The notes: a model not told the origin generated them from the sequence alone. DNA of 52,924 bases from Pseudomonadales bacterium (GCA_028279305.1 JANQOA010000351.1:1-52924), one strand, 5' to 3'. Shown: positions 7,824 through 16,178, numbered from the stretch's first letter. Program-made: numbers and translations.

Positions 7824-9922
7824 ACTGCGCTCAGCTCCACCTTGATGCCGGTCATGTGCGACATATTGCTGAGCGGGTCGTAGCTGCCGGGCCCGCTGGG
7901 CAACAGGGAATTTACGTTAGTGCCGGGATGATTGCTGGCCAGTTGCAGGCGGTGATTTCCGGCATGGCCCCAGCCGTGGGTCATGGCCACCACCCCGGGG
8001 CGCAATGACTCGTCAGCCACCAGATTGGCCACCACCTGGCCGTGGGCGGACTTCACCATGACTTCGTCATCTGCCTGCAGAGCCAGCGCCTGCATGTCCC
8101 GGGGATGTATATGCAACGGATTGTCCAGGGTATGTTTGCGTTTCAGGCTCGGCAGGTTGTGCAGCCAGCTGTTCACCATGTAGTTGGTGCGCAGGCTGAT
8201 CAGCTTCAAAGGGTTGCCGTTGCCTGCTTCCCGCAGCAGCTCCTGGAACTGGTCTTCGCAACTGTCAGTACCGCGGCTGATCAGCGGTGGAAAACAATCC
8301 ACCCGTCCGTCAGCGTGCTGCACGCCGGTGTTGAACAGCAGCGCCGGATCCGGCTCCGGCAGCAGGGCGGTATGGCTGGGCTGGCTGCGTAGCTGCGCCA
8401 GGCTGAGGCTGCTGTGCTGCAGTTGACGGTCCAGGCGCGCCAGTGGGTCCGGATCCGCTGCATCCAACTGCGAAGCTAATCCCAGGGCCTGCAGCAGGCG
8501 GGCAAAGATCCACCATTCCGGCTGCCGTTCAAATTTCGCCGGTACCACCGCTTCGGTGAACTGTACGTAGGGCTCCGGCTGGAAACCCAGCGACACGGAA
8601 TTGATGTCCGCGCGCTCCAGCCAGTCGGTGGCGGGCAGCAGGTAGTCTGCCTGCAGGGCGGTGGCGTTGGGATAGATGTCAACAACCACCAGCAGTTCCA
8701 GTTTGGCGAACGCCGCCTGCAGGCGGGGTTCGCCGGCCATGGACAGGATCGGGTTGCCGGACATGCAGACCAGGCCTTTGATCAGGCCCGCTTCGATGTG
8801 TTCAGCCAGCAGGTTGCCGGGCAGGCTGCCGGCGATGGTACGCACCTCGCCGAACCGGGAACTGAAAAACGGATCGTAGCTTTTGGGTTTACCCACCGTG
8901 GCGGCCGGGAAGTAGCCGGGCGAATACAGGTTGCCGCCGCGGCGGCCGAGATTGCCGGTGACCAGGCTCAACATCTGCAGCAGCCAGTAGGCCAGCGTAC
9001 CCTGCCGGCCCATATTTACTCCGGTGGACATATGTACGCTGGCGCCTTCAGCCTTGGCAAAAGCTTCAGCGAGCCCGCGGATCTGCGCGGCGCTTAAGCC
9101 CACCGCGTCGGCAACCCGTTCCGCATCATAGCGGCTGACAAATGCCCACAGCGGTTCGATATTGGCCGCATGCCGGTCTATCCAGTCCTGATCGTGCCAG
9201 CCGGCATGGTGAATCTCGTGAATCAAGGCGGCCAGCAGGTAAACGTCGGTGTCCGGTTTCACCTGCAGTACCTCGCCGCTCTGGGGCCCGGCGGACTCTA
9301 TGCGGCGCGGGTTCACATGGACCACCCGGCCGCCCCGGGCAACAATGCCGCGCAAGGCAGCCATCGGGTTGGTCATGTGCACAAAGCTGACGTGGGAAAT
9401 TTTTGGATTTGATCCCAGGCTGAGGAAAAAGGAGGTGTGTTTGAAATCCGGGATCGGATGCAGGTTTGCGGTGCCGTAGACCGCTTCGGAGGCGGCAAAC
9501 TTGTTGCTGCAATCCTGGGTGCCGGAACTGAAGAAATATTTAACACCGAGGCTGCGGGCGAATTTGCGTGCCGCATCCCGTCCGCTGCTGTTGAAAGCGC
9601 TGGGATTTCCCACATAAAACCCCAGGGCGTCAGCCCCGTATTGTTCGCTGAGGCGGGTGATACGCTGGGCAATTTCAGTGCTGGCGGTATCCCAGGAAAT
9701 GCGCTCAAAGGCATCATCACGGCGGCGCTGGGGATAATTGTTGCGGTCCGCGTCGTTGTGCAGTTCAACAAAGTTCAGGCCCTTGTGACAGGCAAAACCC
9801 TTGTGTACCGGGTGGTTTTTGTCGGGTAACAGGCGGACCACCTGCTGGCTGGTTTCGTCAACCTGGGCAATCAGTGCACATTGCGGCTCACAGATGCGGC
9901 AATAGGTCGGTACACTCTTCAT
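7820..9922 (-). CDS. Molybdopterin-dependent oxidoreductase (DMSO reductase superfamily)
   Basis: Bis-MGD molybdenum or tungsten enzyme of 700 residues. I start it at ATG 9922 (MKSVPTYCRIC). The frame is open upstream to 10114, but those 64 residues lack family character. An N-terminal [4Fe-4S] site is visible as C8-x2-C11-x3-C15-x29-C45. C138 in GTQDCSNKFAASEAVYG sits where the metal-ligating residue is expected. The C-terminal dinucleotide-binding domain contains MTHGWGHAG. There is no Tat signal, so it is cytosolic. It resembles formate-dehydrogenase-alpha-like and uncharacterised 'molybdopterin oxidoreductase' families. No partner electron-transfer subunit is adjacent. Its substrate is unknown. 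Confidence 0.88.
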   Translation of the reverse strand: MKSVPTYCRICEPQCALIAQVDETSQQVVRLLPDKNHPVHKGFACHKGLNFVELHNDADRNNYPQRRRDDAFERISWDTASTEIAQRITRLSEQYGADALGFYVGNPSAFNSSGRDAARKFARSLGVKYFFSSGTQDCSNKFAASEAVYGTANLHPIPDFKHTSFFLSLGSNPKISHVSFVHMTNPMAALRGIVARGGRVVHVNPRRIESAGPQSGEVLQVKPDTDVYLLAALIHEIHHAGWHDQDWIDRHAANIEPLWAFVSRYDAERVADAVGLSAAQIRGLAEAFAKAEGASVHMSTGVNMGRQGTLAYWLLQMLSLVTGNLGRRGGNLYSPGYFPAATVGKPKSYDPFFSSRFGEVRTIAGSLPGNLLAEHIEAGLIKGLVCMSGNPILSMAGEPRLQAAFAKLELLVVVDIYPNATALQADYLLPATDWLERADINSVSLGFQPEPYVQFTEAVVPAKFERQPEWWIFARLLQALGLASQLDAADPDPLARLDRQLQHSSLSLAQLRSQPSHTALLPEPDPALLFNTGVQHADGRVDCFPPLISRGTDSCEDQFQELLREAGNGNPLKLISLRTNYMVNSWLHNLPSLKRKHTLDNPLHIHPRDMQALALQADDEVMVKSAHGQVVANLVADESLRPGVVAMTHGWGHAGNHRLQLASNHPGTNVNSLLPSGPGSYDPLSNMSHMTGIKVELSAV

Positions 9923-10024
9923 GTGCGGCAATGCTCTTGTTGCTGGCGTGCGGTATAGAGTATCGGCGCATACTATCCGGGGCAACCGCCTGACATAACA
10001 GCGCAGGTTAGAGCAGGGGCAGCG

Positions 10025-10540
10025 GTGGAAGAGCAGTTTGAAACCTATGACGAAGACGGCCGGCCCACGGGCCTGGCGCCGCGCACCCGGGTGCACCGGC
10101 AGGGCCTGTGGCACAGGTCTGTGCAGGTATTTGTCTTTGATGCGTCCGCCTCCTTGTTAATGCAGCGGCGTGCCGCCGCTAAAGACCTGTACGCAAACTT
10201 GTGGGACTACAGCGTGGGCGAGCACCTGCAGCCCGGCGAGAGTTTTCTGCAGGGGGCAAAGCGGGGCTTATGGGAAGAACTGCGCATTGACAACGTCAAC
10301 CTCACGGCACTGGGGGATGAGCGCCGCGTCGAGCAGCGCGGTGCAGGATTCTGGGACCGGGAAATACAACAGGCTTTCCGCTGCCGGTACGAGGGCGGGG
10401 TGCAGGCGGATGCGGCGGAAGTGGCGGAAGTGCGCTACGTGCCGCTTCAGGAGATAGCGGCATGGGTACACCGGTCTCCCGGCGACTTTACACCCTGGTT
10501 CATCGAAGACCTTAAGCTGTTCGGCTGGTTGACAGCTTAA
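10025..10540 (+). CDS. Nudix hydrolase, YfcD-like
   Basis: A 171-residue Nudix protein starting with GTG at 10025. The Nudix box is GEHLQPGESFLQGAKRGL followed by WEELRI, giving the G-x5-E-x7-R-E-like core, although the usual REUxEE is here 'RGLWEE'. The N-terminal FETYDEDGRPTGLAPRTRVHRQGLWHRSV and the C-terminal FTPWFIEDLKLF are typical of the YfcD/IPP-isomerase-like Nudix group. It hydrolyses a nucleoside diphosphate-linked or related substrate, not identifiable here. It is divergent from the molybdoenzyme gene with about 100 bp between, and convergent with the PLP-enzyme gene. Confidence 0.88.
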   Translation: MEEQFETYDEDGRPTGLAPRTRVHRQGLWHRSVQVFVFDASASLLMQRRAAAKDLYANLWDYSVGEHLQPGESFLQGAKRGLWEELRIDNVNLTALGDERRVEQRGAGFWDREIQQAFRCRYEGGVQADAAEVAEVRYVPLQEIAAWVHRSPGDFTPWFIEDLKLFGWLTA

Positions 10541-10570
10541 CCGGTCAGTCCCAGTCAGCCCGGGGAGCGG

Positions 10571-11566
10571 TCAGTCCCAGCTATACACGTTGAGGGCGGC
10601 GGCGCCGCCGGTATGAATCAGCACCACGTCGTCACCGCTGAAGTTGCCCAGATTAATCTGATCGATCAGGGCGGCCAGCGCCTTGCCGGAATAGGCGGGA
10701 TCAAACAGCAGCCCCTCCAGGCTGGCGGCCATGTGAATGGCGGCAAGGGTTTCTGCGGTGGGCAAGCCGTAACCTGCGCCGATATAAGCGTGGTTGATGT
10801 GCACCTCCGGCTGTCCGGACGGCGCGCCAAACGCATCCGTTAACTGCTGCAGCAGGGTGTTGATGCGCTGCTGCAGGCTGTCCGGATCCGGATGATAAAC
10901 GTTGATACCCAACACATCGGGTGTTGCACCCAGATGGGCAAACCCGTAGAGCAGCCCGGCCTGGGTGCCTGCTGAAGAAGAGGCGTGCACAATATGCCGC
11001 GGCGCAATGTTGCACTGCTGGAATTGGCTCAGCAGTTCAGCCGCGGCGCGGCTGTAACCCAGCGCGCCGACGGCGTTGGAACCACCCGCTGGAATCCGGT
11101 ACACCCGGCGCCCCTGCTGCTGCAACTTTTCGCTCAAGGTCCGGCTGTACGCGGCGGCCTCGTCGGCGGGCAGTACATGCTGGTGGGCGCCCAGCAGTTT
11201 GCCTAACAATACGTTACCGCCGCGTTCGTACTCAGGGGTCTGGCTGGGTACCTGCCGGGACAGGAGCAGATGGCATTCAAGGCCGAGCTTGGCGCAGGCT
11301 GCCGCGGTCTGCCGGGCGTGATTGGACTGCACCGCGCCAAAGGTGATGACGGTGTCGCAATCCTGCGCCAGCGCGTCCGCCAACAGATACTCCAGCTTGC
11401 GGGTTTTGTTGCCGCCGGTGGCCAGGCCGGAACAATCGTCCCGCTTCAGCCAGATGGTGGGCCCGCCCAGTTCCGCGCTGAGGCGGGGGAGTTTTTCCAG
11501 CGGTGTGGGCCAGTGGCCCAGGTTAACGGCGGATTGGCTCTGCCAGGGGTGTGGGGACGAATTCAT
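10571..11566 (-). CDS. D-cysteine desulfhydrase / ACC deaminase-family PLP enzyme
   Basis: Fold-type II PLP enzyme of 331 residues. The PLP lysine is K54 in DDCSGLATGGNKTRKLEYL, followed by TFGAVQSNHARQTAA, which binds substrate carboxylate. SSSAGTQAGLLYG is the phosphate-binding turn, and LIHTGGAAAL lies near the C-terminus. It could release sulfide, pyruvate and ammonia from D-cysteine, or deaminate a related amino acid; the family is not resolvable further by eye. The start ATG is at 11566, and the gene follows the PfkB kinase by 12 bp on the same strand, so the two are probably co-transcribed. A 13-bp copy of its last codons lies downstream (10542-10554). Confidence 0.87.
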   Translation of the reverse strand: MNSSPHPWQSQSAVNLGHWPTPLEKLPRLSAELGGPTIWLKRDDCSGLATGGNKTRKLEYLLADALAQDCDTVITFGAVQSNHARQTAAACAKLGLECHLLLSRQVPSQTPEYERGGNVLLGKLLGAHQHVLPADEAAAYSRTLSEKLQQQGRRVYRIPAGGSNAVGALGYSRAAAELLSQFQQCNIAPRHIVHASSSAGTQAGLLYGFAHLGATPDVLGINVYHPDPDSLQQRINTLLQQLTDAFGAPSGQPEVHINHAYIGAGYGLPTAETLAAIHMAASLEGLLFDPAYSGKALAALIDQINLGNFSGDDVVLIHTGGAAALNVYSWD

Positions 11567-11578
11567 AACACAATTATC

Positions 11579-12478
11579 TCACAGCGGTGGCGGCTGTGGA
11601 TGGTTCTGGGCGCCTTCATGGGCCAGGCAACTGGCGGCCACCCGGCAGCCGTGATCGACCATGGCGGAGATTGCGGCGGCGGACCACTGCAGCGGCGGCT
11701 GTTCGGCCAGGCGGCTGCAATGCAGGGCCAGGGTTGCGGCCAGCGCGTCGCCGCAACCGGTGGGGTCTGCTACGCGCTCCGGCGCCTGTACCGGCACGCT
11801 GAACGGCTCAAGTTCGTCCGGCAGCGTAACCTGCACAGGTTGCGCGCCGTTGGTGCGGATGACGCCGCAGCGTTGGGGTAATGCCGCGGCGCCGTTAAGG
11901 CTGTCAATTTCATGCCCGTTGCCGCAGATCCAGTCGGCGTCCGCTGCCAGCCGTTGCACTTGCCGTGACTGCAGTTGATCCGCGTACTGGCCGGGACACC
12001 ATATGTTCAGCAGCTTGTGCTGCCGCCCCCATGCCAGGGTGGCTGCCATCAGATGCGCGGGATAGGGTCCCTGTACCAGTACCCGGCCCGCCGCCGGCGC
12101 CTGCAGCCGCGCCAGATGTTTTTGCCAGGCGGCTGTATCCGGTACCGGACCGGGGAAGAAACCGCAAAACTGCTCACCGTCCGGGTCCGTAACGATAATG
12201 CTCCTGGCGCAGGGCCCGTCAGCCGCCCACAGGCTGTTGGTGTTGATGCCCAATTGCCGCAGGTGTTGCAGATAGCGTTTACCGTCCGCGCGGCCGTAAC
12301 AGGAAAGCAACAGGGGAACGCTGCCGGCAGTGGCCAGATTGTAGGCCAGGTTACCTCCGCAGCCCCCAAGCTGTTCCGTTAGGCTGTCAAGCTTGGTATT
12401 GCGTAACGGTTCGGGGGCGGCCGGAAACGGCACGCGGGTGGTGGTGATCTGGTCGTAAGCCAGAGCACCGGCCACCAC
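11579..12478 (-). CDS. PfkB-family carbohydrate/nucleoside kinase
   Basis: Ribokinase-fold kinase of 299 residues. The N-terminal substrate glycines are in QLGGCGGNLAYNLA, and the C-terminal catalytic motif is DPTGCGDALAATLAL, with the catalytic Asp in GCGD. MVAGALAYDQI at the start resembles adenosine-kinase-like PfkB proteins of proteobacteria. The start is GTG at 12478; the adjacent codon 12475 is also GTG. No ATG lies between the upstream stop and this point. The gene follows a small membrane protein by 25 bp and precedes the PLP enzyme by 12 bp. The sugar or nucleoside substrate is unknown. Confidence 0.85.
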   Translation of the reverse strand: MVAGALAYDQITTTRVPFPAAPEPLRNTKLDSLTEQLGGCGGNLAYNLATAGSVPLLLSCYGRADGKRYLQHLRQLGINTNSLWAADGPCARSIIVTDPDGEQFCGFFPGPVPDTAAWQKHLARLQAPAAGRVLVQGPYPAHLMAATLAWGRQHKLLNIWCPGQYADQLQSRQVQRLAADADWICGNGHEIDSLNGAAALPQRCGVIRTNGAQPVQVTLPDELEPFSVPVQAPERVADPTGCGDALAATLALHCSRLAEQPPLQWSAAAISAMVDHGCRVAASCLAHEGAQNHPQPPPL

Positions 12479-12503
12479 GATAGCGGCGGCGGACCCTGCG
12501 GCT

Positions 12504-12794
12504 TTACCTGGCTGTGGGTTTATGTCTTGGGCTCACGGCTTCAACGCTGGCCCAGAAGGCTAACTTACAGTGAGAAATGAAGTCCAGTTGCCGGCCGTGA
12601 TCCAGACGCCGGAAGAAGCGCCGCATGCGCGGATGGCTGCGGCCGAGCATGTTGCGTACCGGCGGAAAAATGGAGGCATATAAACCCGCGGCCAGCACCA
12701 GAAACAAAAATCCCGGGATCACCGGCAGCAATAACCCGAGCACGCCGACAAAAAGAAAGAAGGTTGCCAGAAAAAAGGAAAATAAGTGTCTCAT
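12504..12794 (-). CDS. Small membrane protein, YbaN/PGPGW-like
   Basis: A 96-residue protein if ATG 12794 (MRHLFSFF) is used; the frame stays open to 12863, but the added 23 residues look non-coding. Two hydrophobic helices form the pattern FVGVLGLLLPVIPGFLFLVLAAGLYAS, followed by FPPVRNMLGRSHPRMRRFFRRLDH, reminiscent of the YbaN-like protein at 4600-5013 and of the PGPGW-type two-helix proteins. Function unknown. It is the first gene of a probable three-gene unit with the PfkB kinase and the PLP enzyme. Confidence 0.7.
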   Translation of the reverse strand: MRHLFSFFLATFFLFVGVLGLLLPVIPGFLFLVLAAGLYASIFPPVRNMLGRSHPRMRRFFRRLDHGRQLDFISHCKLAFWASVEAVSPRHKPTAR

Positions 12795-12936
12795 GCGGTT
12801 GCCAATACCTTGCCGGTTAGGATAACGTGGATACGCGAAAACGGGTTGCAATCTCTGTGCCAATGCAGAATTGCCCCGTAAGTGACTGATTTATAACAAT
12901 AATAATATCGAAACTTAATGCCTGGGTTAGTCTCTT

Positions 12937-12953
12937 TGACCATTCTGTGGTCA
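12937..12953. promoter_or_regulatory. Inverted repeat TGACCA-N5-TGGTCA, possible operator
   Basis: A perfect 6-bp inverted repeat (TGACCA TTCTG TGGTCA) lies in the 255-bp non-coding gap between the divergent genes starting at 12794 and 13050. The half-site resembles operators of GntR/TetR-type regulators (TGGTC cores), but no regulator gene is adjacent, so assignment is open. The rest of the gap is AT-richer than its surroundings, as expected for promoters. Confidence 0.35.
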
Positions 12954-13049
12954 GAATACCTGCGCATGGGGAATTTACATATTCACACAGCAATGTCATG
13001 TGTGGTTGCTATGCTGAGTGAAATCTGGAGCTTGACTGGAATAAAGACT

Positions 13050-13292
13050 GTGAAAGAACTGCTGGGTAAACAATTTTTTGTTGCGGACGCTACCTACTCT
13101 GTTGTGGATGTGCGCAACGTTGACGGTGAGACCTTTGTCTATGCTGAAATCTCCGCCGGCGAGGCGGGTGAGGCACCACTGACCGTTGCGGTCGGCAGCG
13201 TCAGCGGTAAAGGTCCGGGACGCGCCGCGTTCCGTTACGCGGATATCGAACATCAGCTCAACAACCCCGTGGCGGCCGGCTCAGGCGTCTGA
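13050..13292 (+). CDS. Small hypothetical protein
   Basis: Not recognised. I choose GTG at 13050 (VKELLGKQFFVADATYSVVDVRNV), giving 80 residues. The frame remains open upstream to 12918, but that part is poor in coding character. The sequence alternates hydrophobic and polar residues (FVADATYSVVDVRNVDGETFVYAEI), suggesting a small all-beta domain, and ends with AAFRYADIEHQL. There is no signal peptide or membrane segment. It is followed by a strong hairpin (13318-13344), so it is probably monocistronic. Function unknown. Confidence 0.55.
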   Translation: MKELLGKQFFVADATYSVVDVRNVDGETFVYAEISAGEAGEAPLTVAVGSVSGKGPGRAAFRYADIEHQLNNPVAAGSGV

Positions 13293-13317
13293 TTCAGCGG
13301 CCGCTCTCAGGCCCATC

Positions 13318-13344
13318 CGGCGGCTGCCGCTGATGCAGCCGCCG
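13318..13344. terminator. Strong GC hairpin after the small gene
   Basis: A 10-bp stem CGGCGGCTGC / GCAGCCGCCG with a 7-nt loop lies 26 bp after the stop at 13292. It is followed by CTCCTTCTTCTAT, pyrimidine-rich rather than a clean T-run. It could end transcription of the small upstream gene; factor-independent activity is uncertain. Confidence 0.5.
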
Positions 13345-13448
13345 CTCCTTCTTCTATAGGCATTGCATCGCAGCACAGTTGTGATGTGCATCGCCGTGTT
13401 TCCGGCAAACGCCCGCTATAGTGCAGTGCGAGGGTTGCTGTATGCATC

Positions 13449-14339
13449 ATGGACGATATTACTCAGGGTACGGGCCGCTTAATGAACAAAAGTCAGAGAG
13501 AGCTGGTTGTCATTTACAACAGCGAAGAAGAAATCCAGTCGGAGATGTTTTTCAGCGACTTTGAGTTGCTGTTAGCCGGGCGCGGCACCCTGAAATCCCA
13601 CGCGGCCAGCGCCGTGAAAGCCGCTTACTGTGTGATCGGCAACGGCCTTAAGTTGCGCGGCGTGGTATTTTTTCTGTTTAACGTAGGTGAAGACGGGCGT
13701 CTGGACGCGGACTTCAACCTGCCGCTGCAGTACCTGGTGAAGCAGGCCGGGGTCGGTAGCGACCTGGGTGACGGCGGCATCCGCAAGGCGTCGCGGGGCC
13801 ATTGCCCGGTGCCCTGGCATTCGGTGAACTTGTGGGAGCCCAAGCCGCGGCAGGACGAAGCGGAGCGCGGCGCTGATGCGGCGATGGAGACGTTGCAGAA
13901 ACGCATCTTCCGCAACCGCTTGAAACTGAAAGCGGTATTGTACGATGGCGAAGATACCTTCTTCGACGTGGATGACAGCAATCTGGATATTCTCACCGAC
14001 GCTGAAGAGGAGGGCGCCTATTCGCTGCTGCAGGCGATCAGCGATGCGCCGTCCATGCAGTCTTCATCCCCGGTGGTGGACAGTACCGACTTCAGCGCCA
14101 AACTCACGGAAGTCTTCGGCGACGCGGGACGGCTGTCGCTGCAGGACCTGATTCGTCTGCATACCGACCAGCTGGAACAGGCGCGCCTGAAGTACCGGCA
14201 GGATATCGACCAGCAACAGTTGGCTTATCTGGACCAGATGCGCACGGCGCGGGAAGAAATACACAGCCTGAAAGTGGCTTTGCGCCAGGAGCAAAGCCGC
14301 AACCGCCGCCTGCAGGAGATGCTGCGCGGCGATCTTTAA
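13449..14339 (+). CDS. Uncharacterised protein with C-terminal coiled coil
   Basis: A 296-residue soluble protein I cannot assign. The N-terminal half (about 12-170) is a mixed alpha/beta region with CVIGNGLKLRGVVFFLFNV and CPVPWHSVNLWEP. The middle has an acidic patch FFDVDDSNLDILTDAEEEGAYSLL (near 175-195). The last 75 residues form a heptad-like coiled coil (LQDLIRLHTDQLEQARLKY and on to the end), rich in Gln, Glu and Arg. ATG 13485 (MNKSQREL) is an alternative start. It is monocistronic: a hairpin lies upstream, and a convergent gene begins 9 bp after its stop. It may be a cytoskeletal or nucleoid-associated adaptor, but that is only a structural guess. Confidence 0.75.
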   Translation: MDDITQGTGRLMNKSQRELVVIYNSEEEIQSEMFFSDFELLLAGRGTLKSHAASAVKAAYCVIGNGLKLRGVVFFLFNVGEDGRLDADFNLPLQYLVKQAGVGSDLGDGGIRKASRGHCPVPWHSVNLWEPKPRQDEAERGADAAMETLQKRIFRNRLKLKAVLYDGEDTFFDVDDSNLDILTDAEEEGAYSLLQAISDAPSMQSSSPVVDSTDFSAKLTEVFGDAGRLSLQDLIRLHTDQLEQARLKYRQDIDQQQLAYLDQMRTAREEIHSLKVALRQEQSRNRRLQEMLRGDL

Positions 14340-14342
14340 GCG

Positions 14343-14357
14343 GCGGCTTACAGCCGC
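14343..14357. terminator. Hairpin between convergent genes
   Basis: A six-base stem GCGGCT / AGCCGC with a 3-nt loop (TAC) spans the junction between the stop at 14339 and the convergent dehydrogenase end at 14348. No T-run follows on either strand, so it is at best a weak bidirectional terminator. Confidence 0.3.
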
Positions 14358-15382
14358 GGGTCCACCAGGATCTTAACCTCGCTGGGGTTTTCCACCAGGC
14401 GGCTGAATGCGGACGTCAGGCCGTCCAGGCCAACAGTGGATGTATGCAACGGTGCGGTCTGGATTCTGCCGTCCGCTACCAGCTGCTTGCAGATTTCGAA
14501 GTCTTCATGTTGATACGCAATGTTGCTGACCAGGCGGATTTCTTTTGCCAGCCAGGCTGCCGCGTCGATGGTTGCGGCGCTGGCGGGAACGCCCACCAGC
14601 GAAACCACACCGCCGCGGCGCACCAGGTCAACCGCATGCTGAATGGTGGCCGGGATGCCGGCACACTCAAATACTACATCCGCGCCGCTCTGGCCGAGAT
14701 GTTGATTTACAGCCTGGGCGGCGTCATTTTCGGCCGGGTTCAGCACCAGGTCCGCACCCAGTTCAGCCCCCAGGGCAGCCCGGCTGGCTTCGGGTTCAAC
14801 CAGAATTACGCTGCCGGCGCCGCTCAGGCGTGCCGCCTGTAACACCAGCAGGCCAATAGGGCCGGCGCCGATAACCACCACCGAATCGCCCAGGTTCACC
14901 GGCGTGCGCCGCAACGCATGCACCGCCACCGTGGCCGGTTCCAGCAGGCCCGCCTGGATGTCCGTCAGGCTTGCCGGTACCTGATACAGGCGCTGGGCGT
15001 CGAAGGCGATGGCGGGGGCAAAACCACCGTGGGCGGCGGCATGAGGCCCCATGCCGATGGCGCCGGCAAAAGCGCTTTCACAATGGGCCGCATCACCGCG
15101 CCGGCACGTGGCACAGCGGCCGCAGGCGCTGGCCACGCCAATGGCCACCCGGTCCCCTTCCCGGCAGGTATCCACGCCGCTGCCGGTGGCGCTCACCCGG
15201 CCGACCCATTCGTGGCCGCAGATGGCGGGATTATACGGCGCGCCGGAGAGATAGGCGTGCAGGTCGGTACCGCAGATGCCGCAGTAGCTGATCTGCACCA
15301 CCGCTTTGCCGGCGCTTGCCTCGGGTTCCGGCATCTCCACCAGTTCCACCTTCTTCTGTCCTGTGACCAGTCCCACCTGCAT
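14348..15382 (-). CDS. Zinc-containing medium-chain alcohol dehydrogenase
   Basis: MDR-family dehydrogenase of 344 residues, close to the 2,3-butanediol/sorbitol/threonine dehydrogenase branch. The catalytic zinc site comprises C34 region (SYCGICGTDLH), GHEWVGRV (His-Glu) and the later Glu in LLEPATVAVHAL. The structural zinc loop has CGRC-x2-C-x7-C (CGRCATCRRGDAAHC), complete. The cofactor motif is GAGPIGLL, followed by an acidic residue (LVEPEASR), favouring NAD. The gene is monocistronic and divergent from the DsbA-like gene, with 94 bp between. The exact polyol or alcohol substrate is unknown. Confidence 0.9.
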   Translation of the reverse strand: MQVGLVTGQKKVELVEMPEPEASAGKAVVQISYCGICGTDLHAYLSGAPYNPAICGHEWVGRVSATGSGVDTCREGDRVAIGVASACGRCATCRRGDAAHCESAFAGAIGMGPHAAAHGGFAPAIAFDAQRLYQVPASLTDIQAGLLEPATVAVHALRRTPVNLGDSVVVIGAGPIGLLVLQAARLSGAGSVILVEPEASRAALGAELGADLVLNPAENDAAQAVNQHLGQSGADVVFECAGIPATIQHAVDLVRRGGVVSLVGVPASAATIDAAAWLAKEIRLVSNIAYQHEDFEICKQLVADGRIQTAPLHTSTVGLDGLTSAFSRLVENPSEVKILVDPRL

Positions 15383-15476
15383 CTGAATTGCACCCAGTTA
15401 TGACGGTTGACAAGGGTAGCGCAAAACCGCAACAGTTGAGACCGTAATTCACCTTGCAGCAAGCCCGGGACAGGTT

Positions 15477-16130
15477 ATGGAAATCGAAATATTCTCCGAC
15501 GTGGTGTGTCCGTGGTGCTTCATCGGTAAGCGGCGCCTGGACCGGGCGCTGGCCGCCCCGGGGGGCAGTGATGAGGCGCCCCTGCAGGGTGAAGTGAGTT
15601 TGCGCTGGCGGCCTTATCAGCTATACCCGAATTTACCGGCGCAAGGTGTGGACCGCGGCGAGTATCTGCGCCGCCGCTACGGTGAACAGGCGGACGCCGG
15701 CAAGATTCCCCAACGGATCCGGCAGGAGGCGGAAGCTGAAGGCATCACGCTGCGCTTCGACCGCATCCGGCGTACGCCGAATACGCTGCTGGCGCATCAG
15801 TTGCTGGAATTTGCCTACTCTGCGGGCTTGCAGCACGAGTTGTCTGAAGCGTTATTCCTGGCGTACTTCTGCGAAGGGGTGGATGTAGGTGATAGGGATG
15901 CTTTGCTGGAGGTGGCTGCAGCGGTTGGGCTGGATGCAGGGGCGGCGGCTGAATACCTGCAACAGGGCACCGCGGTGGAAGAGGTGCGCAGCCAGCTTAC
16001 GCGCGCGCCTGAAATCGGGGTCAGCGGCGTGCCCGGATACTATATAGCCAACGGTTTCCTCCTGCCGGGGGCGCAGACCAGTGAAACCATGGGCCAGATT
16101 ATCCGCCGGGTACGCGACCGCCTGCAATGA
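15477..16130 (+). CDS. DsbA-family oxidoreductase, FrnE-like
   Basis: Thioredoxin-fold protein of 217 residues with the active site CPWC at residues 11-14 in IFSDVVCPWCFIGKRRLD, followed by the large helical insertion of the DsbA/FrnE family and the cis-Pro loop GVSGVPGYYI. No signal peptide is present, so it acts in the cytoplasm, unlike true DsbA. FrnE-type proteins have disulfide isomerase or 2-hydroxychromene isomerase-like roles. The gene ends 118 bp before the response-regulator start and is probably independent of it. Confidence 0.9.
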   Translation: MEIEIFSDVVCPWCFIGKRRLDRALAAPGGSDEAPLQGEVSLRWRPYQLYPNLPAQGVDRGEYLRRRYGEQADAGKIPQRIRQEAEAEGITLRFDRIRRTPNTLLAHQLLEFAYSAGLQHELSEALFLAYFCEGVDVGDRDALLEVAAAVGLDAGAAAEYLQQGTAVEEVRSQLTRAPEIGVSGVPGYYIANGFLLPGAQTSETMGQIIRRVRDRLQ

Positions 16131-16160
16131 GCGCTAAGAGATGAGTTTCAGAAGATGAGC

Positions 16161-16178
16161 TTTCACACCAATTTCACA
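16161..16178 (+). promoter_or_regulatory. Direct repeat TTTCACA-N4-TTTCACA (predicted response-regulator site)
   Basis: Two identical TTTCACA heptamers start at 16161 and 16172, exactly 11 bp apart, 70 bp before the response-regulator ATG. One-helical-turn direct repeats are the typical target of OmpR/PhoB-family dimers. The same half-site and spacing recur at 18763-18779 and 18796-18812. Confidence 0.55.

Noticed and set aside
9923-10114. N-terminal extension of the molybdopterin oxidoreductase
   Set aside because: The 64 extra residues overlap the divergent Nudix gene and lack family character; the conserved N-terminus starts at MKSVPTYCRIC.
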